Below the pieces are notes generated by a model. It was given only the letters and a program-made list of their open reading frames with translations, did no database searches and was not told the origin of the DNA. 64,000 nucleotides of DNA, from the NCBI GenBank assembly GCA_020631355.1, contig JAHDHL010000001.1:297616-361615 (forward strand), read 5' to 3'. The DNA comes from Saprospiraceae bacterium (GTDB lineage Bacteria > Bacteroidota > Bacteroidia > Chitinophagales > Saprospiraceae). The position numbers were made by a program, and so were the translations under genes. Below, piece by piece: positions 44,899-53,495 of the stretch. Within the stretch, counting starts at the first letter, position 1. Each line of letters opens with the position of its first letter.

Positions 44899-46899
44899 TT
44901 ACCCCTTGATTATCTGGGTACTCATTAACTGGCCATTCTCATTCATCAATTTCAAATAGTATATCCCACATTCCAAGGACGACATATCTATGGACATGGA
45001 AGATTCATTTGTTTGTCCCTGAAGTATTCGTTGGCCTATACCATTCCATATTTCATAGGAAAACGTTTCCCCTTTCATTTCCCAGTTGAGATTCAATGTA
45101 TTCGAAGTAGGATTCGGATATGCATGTAATGTCTTATCAGTATTGGTTTCCAAATAAATCACATGGGAATATTCGTAAGTCCCATCCAAATCCACTGCTT
45201 TCAGTCGATAATAGTTGTGCTCGAATATATCACTATCAACAAATGAATAAACTGCCCCATCCGCTTGGTTCAGACCTTCTATCCGGCCTATCGTTTCGTA
45301 TGTTTTGCCATCATTCGACTTTTCAATTAAAAAATGGGAAAATTCCGATTCCGATGCCGTTTCCCAGTTCAGCAAAGCTTGCCGGCCATCCAATCTGCCT
45401 TGAAATGAAACCAATTCAATGGGAAGAACTGCTGTTCTCGCGAATAAGAAATCATCCAAACAGAAAGTCCCTGTTTCATGACCAAATTGCATATTGATAT
45501 TTCCAATGGCTGTAGCCGTAGCGTTGAATGTATGAGAAAAGAATTGCCAATTATCGGATAAGGTATAGGTATTGCCCGTATAGTATGCAAACGTGGAGGC
45601 ATTGATGACGGCCATCGACATTTGCCTATTCGGCACATCTGCCTTGGCCCAGAAATGGATGGTATAACTCTCTCCGTTCGTCAGTGATATATCCGCTGGT
45701 GATATCTGAATATTCCAGGTATCCGGTCCGACCCCGGATACGTTGACGCACATGGATTTGCTTCCTGAACGAACATCCGAAGTATTGATACTAAAAGATG
45801 CTGATGCCCCATTGAACAAATCGGATTGCCAATTGGAAAAATCCTGCTCGAATCCAGGATTTGGAGTAAGGTTGGGTGTCACTGTTACTCCAAGGGCCCG
45901 TGTGGCAGTGCCGCAAGCATTCGTCATGGTGACCTGTATATTCCCACTTGAATTCCCATTTCCCCAATCGACATCAATCTCATGGGTTCCTTGTCCTGAG
46001 GCAAGTGTAGCTCCCGATGGCACTGACCAATTATAAGTTGTACCTGATATATTCGGAACAGCATAAGTCACTCCATTGGCTGTAGGCTCAACGGTGATTT
46101 CACCATTGATATCAATATCATCCAATTCCTGATACACTCTAACATAGTCGACTTCCATAATCTGAGGGAACATTGTTGTTCCATCAGGGTTTCCCGGCCA
46201 ATTTCCTCCAACTGCCACATTCAGTATAAAATGAAAATCCTGATCGAATGGAAAATGATAAGGACTCTCATCACCTGCATTGAAGGTATGGAACTGAGTA
46301 CCATCCACATACCATCGAATCTGGGTCGGCTCCCATTCTACAGTAAAGGTATGGAATGCTCCATCGTTATAATTACCTGTCGGCTTCACATAGGTACTAC
46401 CTGATGAACTCTTATCCAAATAGGTGTTTCCATAATGGCAGGTAGCATACACCCTATCGGTTTGATGTCCCAGATATTCCATGATATCTATTTCGCCACT
46501 TGCTGGCCATATCCCATACACACTTTCTGTTGGCATCATCCAGAAAGCTGGCCAAATGCCTTGTCCCTCCGGCAATTTGATACTTGCTTCCATTTTACCA
46601 TAAGTCCAATCTCCCTGATTAATGCTCCTGATTCTGGCTGAGGTGTAATTGGCTCCCATGTAAGATTCGCTCTTAGCCTCAATCTTAAGCGAACCTCCGG
46701 ATACATAAGCATTATCCGTTCTATCCGTATAATATTGCAATTCATTATTTCCCCATCCACTCGCACCGGTTTGGTACGTCCACTTTGTGGCGTCAAGGGT
46801 ACTTCCGTTAAATTCATCCGCCCATACCAGATTATAACATTGGGCAAAAATCAAGTACGGGGTCAATAAAAAGAGGATAGTGTAAAGATTCCTTTTCAT
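44899..46899 (-). CDS. Secreted GH16 beta-glucanase with T9SS sorting domain
   Basis: A 666-residue exported glycoside hydrolase, signal peptide MKRNLYTILFLLTPYLIFAQ. The GH16 catalytic domain (about 20-260) carries the active site GEIDIMEYLG with Glu136, Asp138 and Glu141, and WPAFWMMP before it, typical of laminarinase-type beta-1,3-glucanases. A PKD/Ig-like domain follows (about 270-345), then a CBM4/9-like carbohydrate-binding domain (NPGFEQDFSNWQSD start), an FnIII-like segment (FSHFLIEKSNDGKTYE) and a C-terminal T9SS type A sorting domain beginning AYPNPTSNTLNLNW. It should be surface-attached or released. Laminarin is the likely substrate; not proven. Confidence 0.92.
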   Translation of the reverse strand: MKRNLYTILFLLTPYLIFAQCYNLVWADEFNGSTLDATKWTYQTGASGWGNNELQYYTDRTDNAYVSGGSLKIEAKSESYMGANYTSARIRSINQGDWTYGKMEASIKLPEGQGIWPAFWMMPTESVYGIWPASGEIDIMEYLGHQTDRVYATCHYGNTYLDKSSSGSTYVKPTGNYNDGAFHTFTVEWEPTQIRWYVDGTQFHTFNAGDESPYHFPFDQDFHFILNVAVGGNWPGNPDGTTMFPQIMEVDYVRVYQELDDIDINGEITVEPTANGVTYAVPNISGTTYNWSVPSGATLASGQGTHEIDVDWGNGNSSGNIQVTMTNACGTATRALGVTVTPNLTPNPGFEQDFSNWQSDLFNGASASFSINTSDVRSGSKSMCVNVSGVGPDTWNIQISPADISLTNGESYTIHFWAKADVPNRQMSMAVINASTFAYYTGNTYTLSDNWQFFSHTFNATATAIGNINMQFGHETGTFCLDDFLFARTAVLPIELVSFQGRLDGRQALLNWETASESEFSHFLIEKSNDGKTYETIGRIEGLNQADGAVYSFVDSDIFEHNYYRLKAVDLDGTYEYSHVIYLETNTDKTLHAYPNPTSNTLNLNWEMKGETFSYEIWNGIGQRILQGQTNESSMSIDMSSLECGIYYLKLMNENGQLMSTQIIKG

Positions 46900-46925
46900 T
46901 ATGCTTCTGATTGTATCTAATTCAA

Positions 46926-46958
46926 AAAACCCTTTCCATTGATTAGGGAAAGGGTTTT
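46926..46958 (-). terminator. Terminator after the ABC ATPase gene
   Basis: A 12-bp stem (46926-46937 with 46947-46958) whose left flank supplies a T-run on the minus strand. It separates the ABC gene from the GH16 gene. Confidence 0.8.
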
Positions 46959-46981
46959 CAATTCTTCATATATATCCAACA

Positions 46982-48775
46982 TTATCCCAATCGGGAAATG
47001 ATGTCCTCGGTCTTACCTTTGGGTATTGCGGCAATGAGTTTTTGGGTGTAGGCTTTCTGAGGATTGGAATAAATCTCATCAGCAATTCCCGCTTCCTCTA
47101 TTTTCCCCTTATTCATCACAATCATTCTATCACTCATGAACTTCACCACAGACAAGTCATGGGAAATGAAGATATAAGTGAAGTCGAATTTTTGTCTGAG
47201 CTCCATGAGTAGATTCAATACCTGTGCCTGTACGGATACATCCAATGCGGAAACGGATTCATCACAGATAATGAACTTAGGATTCATGGCTAGTGCCCTT
47301 GCCACACAGATTCTTTGTCGTTGGCCTCCTGAAAACTCATGCGGATAACGGCTGAAATGTCGAGCTTCCAAACTCACAGTTTCCAATAGCTCCACTACTT
47401 TTTCCTTTCGTTCCTTATCATTGGCCAATATCCCATGTACCTGCATCGGTTCCATGATGGCATTACCAATGGTCATTCTGGGATTCAGGGACGAATAAGG
47501 GTCCTGAAAGATGATTTGCATATCTCTCCTGAGGTCTTTCATATCGCTATGATTCAAGGAGAGTACATCCTTTCCCTGAAACAAAATTTGCCCCTCTTTC
47601 GCAGGTGCTAATCGAAGCAGTGTACGTCCTAATGTTGTTTTTCCACAACCGGATTCACCTACCAATCCAAGTGTCTCACCCGGATATACATCAAAACTGA
47701 CATCATCCACGGCTTTCACATATTTGGTTACCTTTCCGAAGAAATTCCTTTCTGTCGGGAACCAGGTTTTCAATCCTTTGACTTGTAGGATTGGTTCCTT
47801 TGCCATCAGTGATTCCATTCTAGCCTTGGTCGCTTCCGGTTTCACCTTTACGGATTCGATTACTTCCTCAAGAGAAGCTTCCTTTTCTGTTATGGTTCTG
47901 TTTCCATCCGCATCCATTTCCACATCCATGAAATCAGAAACGATAGGTAAACGGCTCATTCTATAATCCAAAGGTGGACGACAAGCCAATAATCCCTTGG
48001 TATAGGGGTGGGTTGGATTCGTAAATAAATCCAAGGCACTGCCTTGTTCCACAATCTTACCCTTATACATTACGATGACCTTATCCGCAATCTCTGCAAT
48101 GACCCCCAAATCGTGGGTAATGAAGATAATCGAGGCATCAATTTCCTTTTTCAGGTCATTCATTAATTCCAGAATCGTCTTCTGGACCGTCACGTCCAAG
48201 GCAGTGGTCGGCTCATCTGCAATCAATACATCAGGATTACAGGACATGGCCATTGCAATCATCACCCTTTGCTTCTGACCACCGGACAATTGGTGGGGAT
48301 AAGCATTAAAAATCCGTTCGGGTGTGGGAAGTTGTACTTTTTCGAATAGCTCCAAGGCTCTTATCTTGGCTTCGTAGTTACTTGCATTCTGATGCAGCTT
48401 AATTGCTTCTGTCACCTGGTCTCCACAAGTGAAAACAGGATTAAGGGACGTCATTGGTTCTTGGAAAATCATTGAGATTTCATTTCCTCGAATTCCCTGC
48501 ATTTCTTCCTCGGTCAATTTCACCAAATCGATGGGCTCTCCCTCTAGGGGGTAGTATAGGATTTGCCCACCTACTATCTTTCCCGGAGGATTGGGTATCA
48601 ATCTCATTGCGGAGAGGGAGGTCACTGACTTTCCCGAACCTGATTCTCCAACAATACCGATGGTTTCTCCTCTATGTACTGTAAAACTCACATTATCCAC
48701 GGCCTTGACTGTGCCCTCCTCTGTGGTGAAATGTGTTTCCAGATTTATGACTTCTAACAGTTTCTTCTTCTCCAT
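46982..48775 (-). CDS. Fused dipeptide/oligopeptide ABC transporter ATPase (DppD-DppF type)
   Basis: A 597-residue protein with two complete ABC ATPase domains. The first (about 5-260) has Walker A GESGSGKSVTSLS, signature LSGGQKQRVM and Walker B-like VLIADEPTTALDVT. The second (about 330-590) has GESGCGKTTLG, FSGGQRQRICVARALA and FIICDESVSALDVS. The oligopeptide-type C-terminal extensions (PHEFSGG context, NPTHPYTKGLLA, NPQKAYTQKLIAAIP) identify the peptide/nickel importer family, fused as in GsiA-like proteins. No permease or binding protein is adjacent, so partners lie elsewhere. Confidence 0.92.
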   Translation of the reverse strand: MEKKKLLEVINLETHFTTEEGTVKAVDNVSFTVHRGETIGIVGESGSGKSVTSLSAMRLIPNPPGKIVGGQILYYPLEGEPIDLVKLTEEEMQGIRGNEISMIFQEPMTSLNPVFTCGDQVTEAIKLHQNASNYEAKIRALELFEKVQLPTPERIFNAYPHQLSGGQKQRVMIAMAMSCNPDVLIADEPTTALDVTVQKTILELMNDLKKEIDASIIFITHDLGVIAEIADKVIVMYKGKIVEQGSALDLFTNPTHPYTKGLLACRPPLDYRMSRLPIVSDFMDVEMDADGNRTITEKEASLEEVIESVKVKPEATKARMESLMAKEPILQVKGLKTWFPTERNFFGKVTKYVKAVDDVSFDVYPGETLGLVGESGCGKTTLGRTLLRLAPAKEGQILFQGKDVLSLNHSDMKDLRRDMQIIFQDPYSSLNPRMTIGNAIMEPMQVHGILANDKERKEKVVELLETVSLEARHFSRYPHEFSGGQRQRICVARALAMNPKFIICDESVSALDVSVQAQVLNLLMELRQKFDFTYIFISHDLSVVKFMSDRMIVMNKGKIEEAGIADEIYSNPQKAYTQKLIAAIPKGKTEDIISRLG

Positions 48776-48978
48776 GAGTAATCAACGGAAATTTTTAGAT
48801 GATTGATGTAAGGGTTCTGAATTTTATACGACTGATTCAGGATATCAATTTTAAAAGTAAAGTCCAGAACGACAAGGATTCCATTCCAATGGAATAGACC
48901 TATTCAAATGTAAAGAAAAAATTAGAGATTCTGATATATGACCAGATATTGATGTGGGAGAAGCTGCATGCTAATATC

Positions 48979-49371
48979 CTAGCAGCATTTTTTATTGAGC
49001 CTCCAATTGATAATGTGGGCAATGGCAACGATTATACCTCCGATAGCGGTAACGAAATGCTCGGCAAAGCCATGTGGTAATAACCTACTTGTAATCAGGA
49101 AGACGAAACCCAAACCAACAATGATGAGTGGCATCTGATTCCGATGGTGCCTGAAAGAGGGAATCAAAGACCAGATAGCTAGGATAGCACTGATGCCCAA
49201 GAATACAAATTCAATGGCATGGTTACCAAGAAAGGATAATCCACTGAGTGTGGATATGGTAAGGATAAAGGGCAATGCGGCGCAGTGGACAGCACATAGC
49301 ATGGATGCTAAGAACCCCAAAAAATCCTTATTAAGGGAAAAGAAACCTGTTGTTTTCATTGAATTCTCCAT
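48979..49371 (-). CDS. MerC domain membrane protein
   Basis: A 130-residue inner-membrane protein of the MerC family, with four hydrophobic helices and the metal-binding SMLCAVHCAALP motif in the first (C-X2-H-C). A second potential ligand pair, KKCC, closes the protein. The ATG at 49371 is used; the longer frame would read through the palindromic sites upstream. Original MerC proteins import mercuric ions, but chromosomal Bacteroidota members often sit with Zur-like regulators. Here the Fur/Zur-like gene and a His-rich lipoprotein are directly upstream, so a zinc-related role is inferred. Confidence 0.85.
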   Translation of the reverse strand: MENSMKTTGFFSLNKDFLGFLASMLCAVHCAALPFILTISTLSGLSFLGNHAIEFVFLGISAILAIWSLIPSFRHHRNQMPLIIVGLGFVFLITSRLLPHGFAEHFVTAIGGIIVAIAHIINWRLNKKCC

Positions 49372-49372
49372 A

Positions 49373-49387
49373 TGCAACACTATTGCA
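49373..49387. promoter_or_regulatory. 7-1-7 palindrome (candidate Fur/Zur operator 1)
   Basis: TGCAACACTATTGCA: an imperfect 7-1-7 inverted repeat ending 1 nt before the merC start codon. It matches a second box at 49400-49414 at 12 of 15 positions. Position and form suit a Fur-family repressor site. Confidence 0.55.
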
Positions 49388-49399
49388 AACACAAATATA

Positions 49400-49414
49400 T
49401 GCAACAATGTTGCG
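49400..49414. promoter_or_regulatory. 7-1-7 palindrome (candidate Fur/Zur operator 2)
   Basis: TGCAACAATGTTGCG: a near-perfect 7-1-7 inverted repeat, centred 27 bp from box 1. It lies between the His-rich lipoprotein stop and merC. Confidence 0.6.
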
Positions 49415-49451
49415 AAAAGCAAATACTAATTGAAGAATGAAAGATGATGAT

Positions 49452-49922
49452 TTATTTTATCAAATGTCTCTCATACAACACCTTTGCACGTTCCAACATA
49501 CCATTCATGGTCTTGAGGGATTCCTCCTGGACATCAAACATTTGCTGAGGGGTAAGTTGTACATCCGTGCCATGATGATGGTGGTGGTGTCCATCGTCGT
49601 GGTCATGCGCATGCTCGAAGCCCGGCACCTCAATCCTATTGGACAACCATGTTGCATATACCTTATCCATGCGACCCATCATATCCACAAAACTCATTTC
49701 CTCCTCATTCAGCTCCCTACCTTGTACCTGGATGCTATTCTTCAAATTCTCCAACTCATTGAAAATCTTCTTGAATTCCTTTTCGGTTTCCATTGCTTCC
49801 AAGTGGAGTATATTGGCTTGTGTCAACTGCGGGTCCTGTTCGGCGGATTCACTGCTTGAGCCAGCACAAGAGAAAAGAAATGATAGGGTAATGAAAATAC
49901 TGAGTGTAATTAGATATCGCAT
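49452..49922 (-). CDS. His-rich lipoprotein, putative metal-binding
   Basis: A 156-residue lipoprotein: signal MRYLITLSIFITLSFLFSC with lipobox FSC. The mature protein is helical and charged, with a histidine cluster HAHDHDDGHHHHHH near residues 105-118 that would bind zinc or a similar metal. The ATG at 49922 overlaps the end of the Fur/Zur-like gene by 13 nt. The cluster and the neighbours (Fur-type regulator, MerC) support a metal-buffering or sensing role; no named family recognised. Confidence 0.8.
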   Translation of the reverse strand: MRYLITLSIFITLSFLFSCAGSSSESAEQDPQLTQANILHLEAMETEKEFKKIFNELENLKNSIQVQGRELNEEEMSFVDMMGRMDKVYATWLSNRIEVPGFEHAHDHDDGHHHHHHGTDVQLTPQQMFDVQEESLKTMNGMLERAKVLYERHLIK

Positions 49923-50323
49923 TGTTCGCAAGTTCCTTTGATAATTAAATGGGCTGCTTCTTGGGTATAGCCATTGGGAAGTTTGATGGTTGGGACAACG
50001 ACCTCATCCAAACAAAAGGTCTTTCCGCATTGGTTACAATTGAAGTGGGCATGGCGATCCTCATGATGATGATGCTCGCATGCTCCTTGGCATAACGCAT
50101 ACCTATTCGCACCTGTACCATCCACTGCATTATGGATGATTCCACTTTCCTCGAACTTCTTGAGTGTCCTGTAAAGTGTCACCCTATCGGTTTCCGCCAA
50201 TTCCTTTTCCAATTCAGAATGGGAGATGGCCTCATCCTTTCCCAGAAAGACTTCCAAGACCTGAATACGGATAGCCGTTTTCCTCAAATCATGCTTTTGT
50301 AATATGTCCAACGGTGTGTTCAT
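49910..50323 (-). CDS. zur: Fur-family transcriptional regulator, probably Zur
   Basis: A 137-residue Fur-type repressor. The winged helix (about 10-75) contains ISHSELEKELAETDRVTLYRTL, with the family pattern RVTLYRTLKKFEESGII. The dimerisation/metal domain has CEHHHHEDRHAHFNCNQCG and a C-terminal CEQCD, giving the structural zinc site with two CxxC pairs. The extra histidines fit Zur better than Fur or PerR, but this is not decisive. The ATG at 50323 is used. It overlaps the His-rich lipoprotein gene, and two palindromes precede merC further on. Confidence 0.87.
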   Translation of the reverse strand: MNTPLDILQKHDLRKTAIRIQVLEVFLGKDEAISHSELEKELAETDRVTLYRTLKKFEESGIIHNAVDGTGANRYALCQGACEHHHHEDRHAHFNCNQCGKTFCLDEVVVPTIKLPNGYTQEAAHLIIKGTCEQCDI

Positions 50324-50468
50324 CCGTTCAAATTTCGGTAAAAATACACTGCTTATCAACCTGAAAATGGTAATACATCAAAAATCGCCTTGGATTTGTC
50401 GATGAAAAATGCATCTCATTCCCTTTTGCCTGCATCTTGCCACCAACAATCAAACAATGTATAGCATT

Positions 50469-50843
50469 ATGGAAGATCTTAATCAACCCATCATAACCCT
50501 CGAACAACTTACTAATGATGACAAACAATGGGGCATGTTGGCTCATATCGGAACACTACTGGGGCTTGTAGTACCACTTGGTAATATCGTAGCACCACTG
50601 ATCCTGATGTCAATGAGTGACAAATCAGACTTTGTTAAGGAGCATGCCAAGGAATCTTTGAATTTCCAGATTTCGTTGTTCATCTACTATATTATAGCTG
50701 GTATTTCAATCTTCATCCTCATCGGGATTGTCCTATTACCTCTCCTAATGGTACTTTCTATTGTGTTTACCATTATTGCAGGAATGAAGGCAAATGAAGG
50801 TTCGACATACAGATACCCATTCACCATCAGGTTTATCAAATAA
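50469..50843 (+). CDS. DUF4870 membrane protein
   Basis: A 124-residue protein with three hydrophobic segments: WGMLAHIGTLLGLVVPLGNI, LFIYYIIAGISIFILIG, and VLLPLLMVLSIVFTIIAGMK. The sequence KEHAKESLNFQISL between them and the YRYPFTIRFIK ending are typical of DUF4870 (Tic20-like) proteins of unknown role. The start is uncertain; ATGs at 50409 and 50457 are in frame, and 50469 keeps the acidic MEDLNQP lead. A terminator follows. Confidence 0.83.
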   Translation: MEDLNQPIITLEQLTNDDKQWGMLAHIGTLLGLVVPLGNIVAPLILMSMSDKSDFVKEHAKESLNFQISLFIYYIIAGISIFILIGIVLLPLLMVLSIVFTIIAGMKANEGSTYRYPFTIRFIK

Positions 50844-50871
50844 TACCGTAATCAGATTTTAGTATATAATG

Positions 50872-50901
50872 AAAGCCCACTCGTATGAGTGGGCTTTTTT
50901 T
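50872..50901. terminator. Bidirectional terminator
   Basis: An 11-bp stem AAAGCCCACTC/GAGTGGGCTTT (50872-50882 with 50887-50897) with GTAT loop and T-run, between convergent genes. Confidence 0.88.
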
Positions 50902-50905
50902 ATTC

Positions 50906-52138
50906 TTAGTCATTGCCTTTGGCCGTATCCAGGAAATTATATGAAATGGTAATTTCCGGAATGTGCCTGAAATAGTTCTGGACATCCACATCGGAATAAC
51001 GAAGCATTAGTCCATAAGTACCTGACAACTCCAGTTTATTGATGGCGTAATAGATTCCGAACTTAGGGCCGATATGCCCCTTGACCAATGAACTGAAGCT
51101 CTTATTGAAATTATAACTTGAAGCAATTCCTCCTCCGAACGAAAGATTGCGGTTCTTTTTTAGGCGTTGCCTGTACATCAATTGTATATCCAAGGCACTG
51201 ATATCATCCCTTGCATCCCTTGGGATATCCGGATTGTATATGAATATATCCTCCGTCAGCTTATATTCATTCGATTTTCCGAATTTGAAACCCATTCCCA
51301 AAAGTACCGAGGATGTGTTATTGGAATTCTTGATGAAGAATTCAGAATTTACTCCGACAGAAAATACCACTGGCACCGTAATGGTGAAGTCGGAGTATGT
51401 ATCATCCTTGTAGACATTCTGAATATAACCAACAGATGCATACCCATGCAATTTCATCCTACTCTTTCGTTTCACTTTCTTAACGACCTCATAGGACATG
51501 CATTCATTATACTTATTGATGATGCTAGTGATTCGACCTGAGCTGTATTTCAGACTGGTATAATATCCCTCTGTCAGTTTTCCACAATCCTTGAACAATT
51601 GTCTGAGTTGGTTCTGGTAGGTATCCTTGGTTTCAGGAACACGTTGGGTACCATCCACGCTACAATCAAGGAACCTCTTATAGAGCAGGGGTTCTATCTC
51701 GCCATCACCTTTCTTGATATAGAAGTGGTAACGATCCTGGGCAATGTGCTGATAGAATGTGATTTCGCCTTCTTGAAGGGTTTCCAGAAAGATTCTATTT
51801 TTCTCAATCTTGAAGGTAGTGTTACATTCTAATAATTCTTCCACATAGGGAGACATTTCCATATCCACGTCTGCTCTAATGAACTTACTTTTCGTACCGT
51901 CAATATTCTGAACCTCGAAACTTTCCAGTTGATCTATCGAATATGATTTTTTGGATGCTCCGAACAATATTTCCTTTGGGGTCTTTTTCCAATCTCCATT
52001 ATGGATGATTCCATCTATTTTCTCGCCTGTATCTGAAAGGACAATGTAACCTTGTTTATATGTTTCGGAATCCTGGGCGAATATGGAAGAAAAGAAACTG
52101 ATGGCCACTATGACCAGAATGGGTTTGAGTGCATTCAT
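50906..52138 (-). CDS. Exported protein with a putative C-terminal beta-barrel
   Basis: A 410-residue protein, signal peptide MNALKPILVIVAISFFSSIFA from the ATG at 52138 (a longer frame upstream is less likely). The N-terminal part (KQGYIVLSDTGEKIDGII) is a beta-rich domain seen in other Bacteroidota surface proteins. The last 180 residues carry alternating amphipathic strands (GYASVGYIQNVYKDDTYSDF, FSVGVNSEFFIK, LSFGGGIASSYNF) ending in ITISYNFLD, consistent with an outer-membrane beta barrel. Function unknown. Confidence 0.72.
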   Translation of the reverse strand: MNALKPILVIVAISFFSSIFAQDSETYKQGYIVLSDTGEKIDGIIHNGDWKKTPKEILFGASKKSYSIDQLESFEVQNIDGTKSKFIRADVDMEMSPYVEELLECNTTFKIEKNRIFLETLQEGEITFYQHIAQDRYHFYIKKGDGEIEPLLYKRFLDCSVDGTQRVPETKDTYQNQLRQLFKDCGKLTEGYYTSLKYSSGRITSIINKYNECMSYEVVKKVKRKSRMKLHGYASVGYIQNVYKDDTYSDFTITVPVVFSVGVNSEFFIKNSNNTSSVLLGMGFKFGKSNEYKLTEDIFIYNPDIPRDARDDISALDIQLMYRQRLKKNRNLSFGGGIASSYNFNKSFSSLVKGHIGPKFGIYYAINKLELSGTYGLMLRYSDVDVQNYFRHIPEITISYNFLDTAKGND

Positions 52139-52262
52139 TTTGTTGAAATTTGGTGAATTAATGTTCAATTCCATAAATATATAACAAAATACCAACAAGC
52201 CATTTTCTGTTCCAGAAACATAATTCCTTCCGTCTTTCTCAAGTTTCCATTACCTTCGTCAT

Positions 52263-52526
52263 ATGAAATCATCAAAGGTCAAGACATTGGTACAGGCCCA
52301 GCACATTGACAAGGGGATAGAGGTTTATGGGGGCCAACCCAATCCTAACATACAAAGGCACCTGGAACAAATCAATTGGAACTATGAGGCCTATCAGTTC
52401 AAGGATGGTAGGGTTTTATTGGTATATCCTGACAGAAGTTTCGGAATCCTATATGCCTCGGTGAATAGCCTTTATCAGGAAATGGATCTGGAAGGCAGAA
52501 GTGATAAGTCGTTGGATAATCTCTAG
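52263..52526 (+). CDS. Small hypothetical protein
   Basis: An 87-residue basic-to-acidic protein (MKSSKVKTLVQAQHIDKGIE) with an ordered-looking middle (WNYEAYQFKDGRVLLVYPDR). No domain recognised. It has its own hairpin downstream and lies between leftward genes, so it is a stand-alone unit. Confidence 0.6.
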   Translation: MKSSKVKTLVQAQHIDKGIEVYGGQPNPNIQRHLEQINWNYEAYQFKDGRVLLVYPDRSFGILYASVNSLYQEMDLEGRSDKSLDNL

Positions 52527-52533
52527 CATAACA

Positions 52534-52568
52534 AAATCCCACACTGACCATCAGCCAATGTGGGATTT
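52534..52568. terminator. Terminator hairpin
   Basis: A 10-bp stem AAATCCCACA/TGTGGGATTT (52534-52543 with 52559-52568), just after the small hypothetical gene and past the convergent lipoprotein gene. Confidence 0.6.
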
Positions 52569-52612
52569 GAATTCTCACCAAGAATATAGTTCATTGTCCG
52601 AAAAGACAATTC

Positions 52613-53134
52613 TTATAATTCTAACGGAATCTGATTACTTCCTGTACAATCCGGATGATTCGGGAATAATGTACACCAATCTGAATTAGGTCCTCCATAG
52701 AAACAGTCTCCGTAAGTAATCACTCTGAAAGAGATACAAGCTGAAAGACCGTTTTGGTTGGTTACCCTTACAAAGATATGAGTATCCGTACCAGGCAAAT
52801 CCAAGAATACTGATGAATTGCTAGATGTCCCTGTAGTACCAAGTACATCCGCTCCTTGTACATCCCATGTAAGAATATCACCTGGGGCAAATCCTACAGC
52901 ATATAATTCCAATGGCTCATCCGTAGGACAGGTTGTGTTATCATCTCCATCCCACTGGGATCCTATTACATTAATAGAAACATATTCACTACATGGAGGT
53001 ACCGTTGGACTACCTGGCTTTCTCATACCCAGCTCGGTCATTTCTTTTTCAGTGAAGACATCCTCCTCTGAACAACTGGTTAAAAACATAGCTCCCAATA
53101 CAAAAAAGAATACGAAAATTTTAAAAGATTTCAT
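52613..53134 (-). CDS. Cysteine-containing lipoprotein with Ig-like region
   Basis: A 173-residue lipoprotein, signal MKSFKIFVFFFVLGAMFLTSC. The mature part resembles a PKD/Ig-like fold (LELYAVGFAPGDILTWDVQG, THIFVRVTNQNGLSACISFR) with several cysteines that could pair (PPCSEY, TTCPTDE, DCFYGG, WCTLF, DCTGS). It lies in the leftward gene series below the CHAT gene, separated by an AT-rich spacer and hairpin, so co-regulation is possible but not shown. Confidence 0.72.
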   Translation of the reverse strand: MKSFKIFVFFFVLGAMFLTSCSEEDVFTEKEMTELGMRKPGSPTVPPCSEYVSINVIGSQWDGDDNTTCPTDEPLELYAVGFAPGDILTWDVQGADVLGTTGTSSNSSVFLDLPGTDTHIFVRVTNQNGLSACISFRVITYGDCFYGGPNSDWCTLFPNHPDCTGSNQIPLEL

Positions 53135-53495
53135 GATGAATTAAATTTATTGTGTTAATTAATATTGTCGAAATAACATCCTTATAATTCAAATAAATTA
53201 CTTATCATTTAAGTATTGATAAATCATTTTATTTAAATATCCATCGGACACTTTTATTAATTACACTCAAATAAAAATGTGTGTGTTATTTATAAAAAAA
53301 TAAAAATTTATTTTTCTGAATTATTATTTAAAATAATATCTAAAATGAAAATAAGTCCTAGAATTAAATTCCAGAACTTATTTTCATTAAACAATTACTG
53401 CTTACCAAAACAGAAGTCACCCCAAAACATATCATACTTTTTCCAATTAGGACCCAGACAACAACCCCAAGATGACTTCAATTATATTTTCATTT
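53135..53495. other. AT-rich intergenic region
   Basis: 361 nt of very AT-rich sequence between two lipoprotein genes. Apart from the hairpin at 53344-53388 it holds no supported gene; short frames seen are low-complexity. It probably contains the promoter of the gene ending at 52613. Confidence 0.5.
53344..53388 (-). terminator. AT-rich terminator after the lipoprotein gene
   Basis: A 13-bp stem AATGAAAATAAGT/ACTTATTTTCATT (53344-53356 with 53376-53388) downstream of the leftward lipoprotein gene; read leftward it is followed by TTTTAG. Confidence 0.6.
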
